From Blasia pusilla (lineage: Eukaryota > Marchantiophyta > Marchantiopsida > Blasiales), in the NCBI GenBank assembly GCA_050084515.1, contig CM114275.1, positions 9,424,001 through 9,488,000 on the forward strand: a DNA stretch of 64,000 bases, written 5' to 3'. Position numbers and translations under genes: made by a program. The notes beneath the pieces are model-generated. The model had not been told where the DNA came from, did not search any database, and was given only the letters and a program-made list of their open reading frames with translations. Each line of letters opens with the position of its first letter. The stretch's first letter is position 1. Shown here in pieces: positions 57,426 to 64,000 of this stretch.

Positions 57426-58675
57426 TCGTGGAGACCCTCGGAACCTTGCGCCACTCCGCGTAAAACCTCTAGAGCTACTCTCGGGTTTAACACCTCGCCT
57501 CTCAAAGTCCCGAACGGACGCCGTGATGACCCTCGTGCCCCTCTCACCCGATCACTCTCAACCTTGCGAGTAATCCCTCAACCCAAACATGCGGTACTTG
57601 ATCTACACTCTCCCTCCCCGAGACGTGTAACGTGCGGCAACACGCGGCGTGGTGCGGCAAATCGACCAAGCTATCATCTCATCGACAACCTACCCTCAAC
57701 TTCAGACATGCCACACAGGTCTATGTCCTCTAAACCACATACAAGAATGATGCTCTCAGCATCCACACAACCCAATATCCCTAAATAAACTACCAAAATC
57801 CAAGAATCCCTCACACGTGGAGGGTAAAGGACCAGAATGGGTAACATGAACACATATAGATGTCACTCCTCAACAACTCCAAATCTTGACCCCAACTCGG
57901 TCGTGAAGATAACTCCTCCAATCAGCAAGTCGTACTCCTCTCGTATTGACACTTCTCAACCTCCTCGATGTGCGATGCATGTCGAGCAGTCCGATGCGGC
58001 ACTGGCGGCACGGAACGGCTACAAACAACACGGCACTCGGGAATGGGATGCAACACTCAACGGCATACCCTTCTCAATCAGAAATTCACACATTTTTCTC
58101 CTTAGTGAAGAAGCGCTTCCGCGATTGAGATGGTGCGGTGCGGCCACGAGCGGCGCGGCGCAATAATTGGCGGCGCGTTGCAACTATGGGCGTCACGGCA
58201 TGGTACTTGATCGTCGTCGAGCGGCTACTAATCACAACATAGCAACATGAAATTAAAAGTCAAACACCATAACCGGAGGTCATCTACCATCACTGGTTGA
58301 TGACAAAACTGCGATGAGGGTGGCGGCGAAAACAAAATAAGTGGTGGCGACGCAAGTTAGAGAATCAATGAACATCGTGGAAGACCCTCCACTCCATAAT
58401 GGTGGCAATGGCAACCAAAGGGTAGACAATGGACGGTGGACCGTTGACGGTGACGGCCAACCGGTAACGATGACAGTTGACCATTGACGATGACGATTGA
58501 CCGTCGATGACAGATCGTTGACGGTGATAATGATGGCGACGGCCGCCGCCGGCGTGGCGGCTGTTTTAGGGTTTGAACAATTTAACCCTAAAAATTGCCT
58601 AGCAATGGCAGTTTTGCAAGATTGACCATACTTTTTTGCTTGCAACTCCAAATTGCGCACTGTTCGTTGCACAGC
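57426..58675 (-). mobile_element. Gypsy-M copy B: gag start and 5' leader
   Basis: On the minus strand the leader (58,675 to about 57,560) includes the GTCAACGG-rich array, followed by the gag start (RVTR-type residues then FGTLRGEVLNPRVALEVL in shifted frames). It matches plus-strand copy E at 9,472-10,720. The left end of the leader abuts copy C, which runs in the opposite direction. Confidence 0.72.
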
Positions 58676-59039
58676 TTCACGATCTACGGTAGCGTCAAAA
58701 ATATTTAGAATCGAATATTCCAAAATGGGCGAGATCCGAGGAGATCGACACACCAGGGATGATCGGGAGAGACACCCTTGGACTTCTTGGGATGTTTTTC
58801 AAGTACGCCAGGAGATGATAGCCACAACATTGAGCGTGGTTCCAGGTACTACACGTAGAGATGAGAGTTCTCTTATCCCAGACGGGGTTGCATCGTAACA
58901 ACCACCAAAATCCGTGTCGGAGAGTCCTATCGTAGTCAGGATGGAGACTTAGGAGCCAGATATGGGGCCTAAGTTGATAAGAGAAGATCGGCGTTGGATA
59001 CACCAATTCCTTAGGAGTTATAGGAGCTGTTTTGCATTA

Positions 59040-59740
59040 AGTATGCATGATTTGGGTACGCTGAAGGGTCCAGGGATCCGCATTGAGTTGTCGAGTGACA
59101 TGCCGACCTTTTGACAACCCTATAGATACAGTGATATGGAGAGGGCTCTGATTAAGAGTAGCAGTCTGGACTTGGTTGGAGCAAGATTAGTGGAGATGTC
59201 GCACAGACAGTATGCATCTACCACTATCATGCCCGCCAAGAAGGATGTGCATGGAAATTGAACGGATAGGCGAATGTGTGGAGATTATCGACCTATCAAT
59301 TGGAAAACAAAGTCCGATGGGTATGCCATGCCCACCCCTGAGGAGATCTTTGATGCGATTGGGCATGCAAAGGTCTTCAATTCATTGGATTTGCGAGCCG
59401 GATACCATCAACTGCCCATCAGATTGGAGGACAGGGGGGCATCGATCCTCACGGGAAGGATTGTTTGTACCAATGGCGGTTCTTATCATTCGGGTTAAAG
59501 AACGCCCCGATTGAGTTTCAGAGGGTCATGGATAGGATCTTGGCAGGTTTGGATTTTGCTAGGTGTTACATTGATGACATCGTAGTCTTTAGCGTCATGG
59601 TTGAGGAGCATGAGTGACATCTAGAGGAGATGTTTCGAAAATTATAGTTATATGGGTTGAAGCTACATCCAGGCAAGTGCAAGTTCTTCTACGACCAGAT
59701 TGAGTATTAGGTAATACGATATACCGTGGGGGCCTTGGTG
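59040..59740 (+). pseudogene. Gypsy-M copy C: reverse transcriptase
   Basis: MPAKKDVHGN then a stop, RRMCGDYRPINWKTKSDGYA, MPTPEEIFDAIGHAKVFNSL, DLRAGYHQLPIRLEDRG, a frameshift, and RCYIDDIVVFS with the catalytic YIDD at about 59,565. RRMCGDYRPIN preserves the D that copy A has as RRMCGDNRPFN, so copy C keeps some residues better. Confidence 0.85.
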
Positions 59741-60400
59741 TGCAACAGACGAAGGTAGAGGCTATTTCACGTATTCCACGCCCTACAGATGTGAGTCAAG
59801 TTCGTGCATTCATGGGATTGGCAAACTTCTATCGACGGTACGTCAAGGGTTTCAGTTTGATTACGAAGCCGCTAACCTTGATGACCAAGGTGGATCTGAA
59901 GTGGCACTCGAGGGATGAGCAAGAGAGAGCACTTTAGATGCTCAAGGATAGATTGATGTCCGCGCCCATATTGAGGAGACCGATCAGGGGGCGTCCTTTC
60001 CAATTGCATATCGATTGGAGCATGTTGGGGCTTGGAGCCGTGGTCACCCAACATGACGATGATGATAGAGAGTTCATGGTGGGTTATGCTAGTTGCTCGA
60101 ACAACGCTGTAGAGACAAAGTATAGCTTGCATGAGGGTGAGTGCTTGGCTGCAGTGTGGGCTGTTGCACATTTCAGATGTTATCTATCCGGTAATCCCTT
60201 TACCATCATTACTGATCATTAGCCACTGAAGTGGTTGATGGAGTATGAAAAGCTTACAGGGAAGCTTGTGAGGTGGGCTCTTTTATTGCAGATGTATGAC
60301 TTTCAGGTGGTGCATAGACCTGGGACGCTAAACCATGATGCAGATGGTTTGAGCCGTAACCCATGCCTGAGTTAGCGAGATGCGACCGGAGCTCATTGGC
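59741..60400 (+). pseudogene. Gypsy-M copy C: RNase H
   Basis: MGLANFYRRYVKGFSLITKP, RPFQLHIDWSMLGLGAVVTQ (first Asp), LHEGECLAAVWAVAHFRCYL (Glu), FTIITDH followed by a stop where copy A reads PQP, then GTLNHDADGLSRNP, which retains the DADG lost in copy A. Confidence 0.87.
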
Positions 60401-60729
60401 ATGGTGAGAGTGATGAGGAGTTGGTGCCAGGATGGCATGCGTCAACCTATTTGGGCTTGTTGGCTATGGAGAGCCAAATTGTTGAGACTTCGATGGCGAG
60501 GTCTGATGGAGAGTCCTTAGATCCAGAGGCCGGTGAGGTGACGACAAGTGGCCGAGACATTCATGATAATGGAGCGGTCTTGGAGTACCTACGTACTGGA
60601 AATGTCGCGAGCACAGTGGGTGCTAGAGAGCGCGATTGTATCTTATAGCGAGCCACACTGTTCCGATGGGAGGGCACACATGTGTTGCAAGTGTGGGAGG
60701 ATGGTAGAGTGCGTGTGGTGCCTCATCCT

Positions 60730-61651
60730 TTGAAGAGAGCACGTTTGGTGCGTCATGCCCATGAGGAGTTGGGTCATTTTGGAGTGAAGCGAACATGTAG
60801 ACTAACGTTCAACAGTTTGTTGCCAGATGCATGGTGTGTGATTGAGTCCGAGCATTGTTCAATGCTTTAACTCCACAATTTCATCCACTTTTGATCATGG
60901 GTTTATGTTATAGATGGAGTTTGGATTTTGCACTTTCGATCATGGGTTTATGTTATAAATGGAGTTTGGATTTTGCCTTTGAGGGAGCGCCATAGTCATT
61001 ATGTGTTGGTGATGGTCGAGCATTTCTCGAAGTGGATAGAGTTGGTTGCATTGCTTGACAAAGCAAGTGAGGGAGTAGCGTATGCCTTCCTAGATCGAGT
61101 GCTGAGTCATTACGGCGCACCAGCCGAGGTGTTGACAGACCAGGGTACAGATTTCTGCGGGGAGTTTCAAGACTTGTGTGAATAGGCATTGATCGACCAC
61201 CACACTACTTTGCAAGATTGTCGTTGAGGCGGATGGACTAGCGGAGCGAGTTCTGCACGCGGTGAAGAGAGGACTACGCAAGTATGTCTTGTAGAGAGGT
61301 CACCTAGGAGATTGGGACCTTCAGTTGGCGTGGTTAGCGATGGGATACAGATTCAACAAGGAGGCATCCTTAGCGTCTTTCTCACCTTACTTGTTAATTT
61401 ATGGCCGAGAGCCAGATTTACTTGGGGCCATTTGTCGAGATGGTGGTGAGGTGTTGAACCTTGATGACCTTGATGTATGGATGCGAATATGTTCTAAAAG
61501 GGCTGAGTTATTTCAGAGAGTGATGCCCATGGCGTTTGAGAACTTGGAGATTGCGCAACATCGGGATACGTTGAGGTATGCAACTATTCAGGGAAGTGGT
61601 CATCAACCTACTATGCGGAGGTTTCATCAAGGAGACTATGTCTACTTATAG
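60730..61651 (+). pseudogene. Gypsy-M copy C: integrase
   Basis: Zinc-binding start RLVRHAHEELGHFGVKRT, core WSLDFA (duplicated, see the 45-bp repeat), VMVEHFSKWIELVALLDKAS, HYGAPAEVLTDQGTDFCGEF (second Asp), then a stop, and a second half with EADGLAERV-type residues in another frame, EASLASFSPYLLIYGREPDL and RAELFQRVMPMAFENLEIAQ. It ends MRRFHQGDYVYL and a stop. Confidence 0.86.
60893..60982 (+). repeat. 45-bp tandem duplication in integrase of copy C
   Basis: The segment starting GATCATGGGTTTATGTTATA at 60,893 is repeated from 60,938 with few differences. The unit is 15 codons long and includes the catalytic WSLDFA block, so the frame is kept but the core is distorted. Confidence 0.85.
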
Positions 61652-61994
61652 CAGATGGTACCCACGACATTGGATTTGACTATAGGGCGCACCATCTTGA
61701 GAGTGTGTGAGGTTTTGCCATCCAGTGTTCTCTTATTGGAGGGACGCGATGGTATGGTTTGGAAGGACCATGTGCGTTACTGTGCGCCATGTCATCTTAC
61801 GAACATTGACGGTATAGTTGATCCGAGCTTAGCAATAGTTCCTGCAGGCTGCGATGTATGTTGTGTGGTTTCGCCATGGTGTAGCCACTATGCTAGTCTG
61901 TGATGGGTGTTTGAGAGGATGGCATATGGCATTTTTTAGGCCACCTCTCACTAGGGTTCCTAAGGGAAGATGGATGTGTCCCAGATGTACATAG
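61652..61994 (+). pseudogene. Gypsy-M copy C: PHD finger with intact C terminus
   Basis: After the integrase stop: DLTIGRTILRVCEVLPS, GMVWKDHVRYCAPCHLTNID, a frameshift in the first Cys pair (about 61,850), then LVCDGCLRGWHMAFFRPPLT, RVPKGRWMCPRCT and TAG at 61,992-61,994. The final Cys pair and the true end of the polyprotein are in frame here. The sixth ligand is lost (AFF where A and D have ACL). Taken together, the copies show a standard Cys4-His-Cys3 finger as the last domain. Confidence 0.85.
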
Positions 61995-62176
61995 AGTAGG
62001 TAGTTCTACATTCTGACTTATGTGTGTGACATGGATGACAAAAAGGCGACTAACGATGGGGCCACATGAGCACCCGGGCTTCTTGCTCTTAGCGTCCGAG
62101 AGATGTATGTCATGATAGGTAGGGATAGATGGCTATCTGGAGTTAGAGGGACCTAACCACTAGCTAGGGGGACGAT

Positions 62177-62592
62177 TGGAGATATTTTGGTACTTCTTGT
62201 CTCGTTGTTTGGATGCCATGAGTTAGCATGGGATCGTGCGTGTTTGTGTGTGTGTTCGGTGATAACGATGTATGTTGTGTAGCGATGTTTATGTGCACGA
62301 CAAGTCCCATAAGCATATGAGCTCATTCTCTCTTTGTTGAAACTCTTGGCATGAGGCGGCGTAGCTACGATCTTGCTTGCCTTCTGTGTGTAACCCAAGC
62401 CTTTCATTAGGAGAGTGGGTTTGGTTTGACATTGAGAGAGACATGTGAGAGTGCACACATGTGAGAAATATGGTGTTGATTGGAGATATTTCGGTACTTC
62501 TTGTCTCGTTGTTTGGATGCCATGTGTTAGCATGAGAGCGTGTGTGTTCGGTCATAGCGATGTATGTTGTGTAGCGATGTGTATGCGCACCA
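62177..62592 (+). repeat. Gypsy-M terminal doublet: two LTR-like units with a 178-bp spacer
   Basis: Units 62,177-62,302 (begins TGGAGATATTTTGG, ends GCACGACA) and 62,481-62,592 (slightly shorter) are direct repeats. The first starts right after the polypurine run of copy C. The spacer matches that at 55,630-55,791 in reverse complement, so the doublet is a shared feature of copies B and C. Confidence 0.75.
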
Positions 62593-63573
62593 TAGCATAT
62601 ACAATCCTCTTGAGATATGGGAGACCATTTTGAACTCCCCAACGGTTAGAGATCAGATGACTTTACACCGTACTGCTTTCTGAAGAAATTAATCTTGGAC
62701 ACACTCTTTCCCTTCCCTTGTGTGGACTTATTTGCCGTGATTCTCATTGCCATGTTTAGGTAGCTTCGTTATGTTTTGCACCTTTGTTGAGAATGATTGC
62801 AGGTCTCACATGGTAGTCAAGACGAGAGGTGTTGGACGTGAAGTTGAACCTCAAGGAGCACTCAAAGGGCCGCAAATTGGAGACAACCGCTACTCTCCTT
62901 GCTGAATCGAGAGGAGAATGTGTAGGAGTTGAAGCTGAATGCATCAAGGAGAACCAAGTATCTTGTATCTAAAGGAGAGCCAAGTATCAGAAAGCCGAGG
63001 ATCTTGTCACAACAGTAGAGCGATATTCTGCTACATAGACATCACAATAGAATCATGTACAGAAGATTCTAGAGAACTCGAAGACTCTAACACAACCTAT
63101 GTTAGAGATAGACATATGTAAGTGCCTATAAATAAATATTCAAAGCTTAAGCCTCAATGACTTGTATAAATGCATGTATTCAAAGTGAATGTAAGAGCGC
63201 ACTTTCCCCAAGCAAGGGTTGTAGTGAGCACAATGGGGAGTAACTTTTTTGGATGTTTAGAATAAATATGATGCTACTTTGCAAGCTCTCCTCGCAACCT
63301 TAGAAACCCTAAAGGAAGCCTTGCTCCCCGTGAGAACTCTTTGAGAAGTGAGAGGGCAATCTCATCGACGGATCTCCTTGGTCGAAAAGATCATAACTGT
63401 CGCAAGGAGATAAATTTGAAAACTTAAAAAAACCGTTAGAGGCTATTGCAGTGGATATCATGAAACCCTAAAACAATTGGTTGCAAGAGATACATGTTAG
63501 AAGCGTGATTTTTTTTTCTTTTCGAAAATGCCAGGTGTCAGAAGTTGGGTTGTTTGCACCAGGAGAGTATAGA
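62593..63573. other. Intergenic or unidentified repeat DNA
   Basis: No gene. A CTATAAATA box at about 63,125 is followed by AT-rich sequence and could be part of another LTR, but no partner was found in the window. The last ~150 bases resemble the Helitron sub-terminal sequence at 8.68-8.88 kb. Confidence 0.4.
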
Positions 63574-63574
63574 T
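63420..63574 (-). mobile_element. Possible Helitron 5' end (minus strand)
   Basis: On the minus strand from 63,574: TCTATACTCTCCTGGTGCAA and, further on, CTGACACCTGGCATTTT, the same sub-terminal layout as the minus-strand end at 8,888. No 3' terminus identified; the left limit given is arbitrary. Confidence 0.42.
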
Positions 63575-63581
63575 GACATAA

Positions 63582-63930
63582 TCTATATTATTATTGGGGA
63601 ACCCCATCTTGATTTCCGAGCTCCTCCACATTGGACACTTGTACATTTTGACCGATGAAATTCTCACACGTGTCAAGTTATGACTTAGTTTTTTTTTTTT
63701 CATTCCTTTGTGCCACTCTAAAGTATATGGGGGCCTTCTCCAGAGGTTTGTGAGGACCCTTCTTTGGAGCTCTTCTTACTTCTCGGGGGTCGTTTATGTA
63801 CGATGACTCTTACAACATCAGGAGAGCCATATAATGATGAAGATTTCAAAATTTGGAACTCACTTGACAATTAACATCTCACAAACGTATTTTATCTTGG
63901 TACCGGTGCATCGCACGAGCACCTTACTAG
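63582..63930 (+). mobile_element. Small non-autonomous Helitron (349 bp)
   Basis: Starts TCTATATTATTATTGGGG after an A (63,581). Ends with the hairpin GGTGCATCGCACGAGCACC (5-bp stem) and CTTACTAG at 63,930, followed by T. This is the full set of Helitron terminal signs: 5' TC, 3' hairpin a few bases from CTAG, insertion between A and T. Non-coding. Confidence 0.78.
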
Positions 63931-64000
63931 TCTATATTATTGTTGGAGAGTGCCTTCTTGATTTGCAAACACCTATTTGTTTGACATGTGGAAACCGAGA
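63931..64000 (+). mobile_element. Second Helitron 5' end, running off the window
   Basis: TCTATATTATTGTTGGAGAG starts at the base after the CTAG of the previous element, giving a head-to-tail tandem. The remainder lies outside the window. Confidence 0.6.

Larger units (their letters stand above)
58690..62176 (+). mobile_element. Gypsy-M copy C: from just after the methyltransferase to the 3' end
   Basis: Begins in the spacer between the methyltransferase and RT (compare 14,340-14,480 of copy A) and runs through RT, RNase H, integrase and PHD finger to the polypurine run CTAGGGGGACGA and an LTR-like doublet. The gag, protease and methyltransferase are missing, and copy B lies head to head with it. 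Many stops and frameshifts. Confidence 0.87.

Noticed and set aside
63110-63250. A Ty1/copia LTR with a TATA box (CTATAAATA)
   Set aside because: No second LTR, primer site or copia protein motif is visible in the window, so the box alone does not support it.
1-64000. tRNA genes, rRNA genes or CRISPR arrays
   Set aside because: No cloverleaf-like segment with A and B box sequences, no rRNA core, and no array of regularly spaced identical repeats was seen.

Overview
This is nuclear DNA of a land plant or close streptophyte relative. Two spliced single-copy genes are clearly plant-like: a small PP2C phosphatase and an AGD14-type ArfGAP ending in the plant-typical GGNPFG. The rest is mostly nested, broken transposons: Ty3/gypsy elements and probable Helitrons. 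Host introns with visible splice sites are short (about 100-550 bp), which argues against a conifer, but the sequence alone does not fix the species.

Layout. 1-3.9 kb: no gene seen. 4.0-5.6 kb: PP2C gene (minus), then a pyrimidine-rich and GC-rich upstream region to about 7.1 kb. 7.9-11.0 kb: fragments of an unusual gypsy family, called Gypsy-M here, plus a Helitron end. 11.0-17.05 kb: the main Gypsy-M body on the minus strand. 17.05-29.74 kb: two chromodomain gypsy copies (Gypsy-C) joined head to head, interrupting the Gypsy-M gag. 29.74-30.47 kb: the rest of that gag, then a short LTR-like unit. 30.5-37.7 kb: AT-rich degenerate DNA with fold-backs. 37.7-38.2 kb: a candidate plastid membrane protein gene. 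40.3-45.9 kb: AGD14-like gene (minus, at least 14 coding exons located). 46.5-49.3 kb: putative non-autonomous Helitron. 49.3-52.1 kb: nothing recognised. 52.1-55.5 kb: an old Gypsy-C copy carrying a nested solo LTR with a 5-bp target duplication. 55.5-62.6 kb: two more Gypsy-M copies, also head to head. 63.5-64.0 kb: a cluster of Helitron ends.

The most interesting content is Gypsy-M. Between its aspartic protease and reverse transcriptase it carries a decayed but recognisable C5-cytosine DNA methyltransferase domain, with motifs I, IV, VI, VIII, IX and X in order. After the integrase, every copy that reaches this far ends in a PHD finger where chromoviruses carry a chromodomain. The family therefore appears to have encoded both a DNA-methylation writer and a chromatin reader. 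Methyltransferase capture by retrotransposons has been reported for charophytes and dinoflagellates. Its combination with a terminal PHD finger in this genome deserves checking. All copies in this window are disabled.

The structural history is also unusual. Both gypsy families occur as head-to-head inverted pairs, a roughly 19-kb inversion inside Gypsy-M is suggested, and one Gypsy-C copy has nearly identical LTRs around a coding region full of stops.
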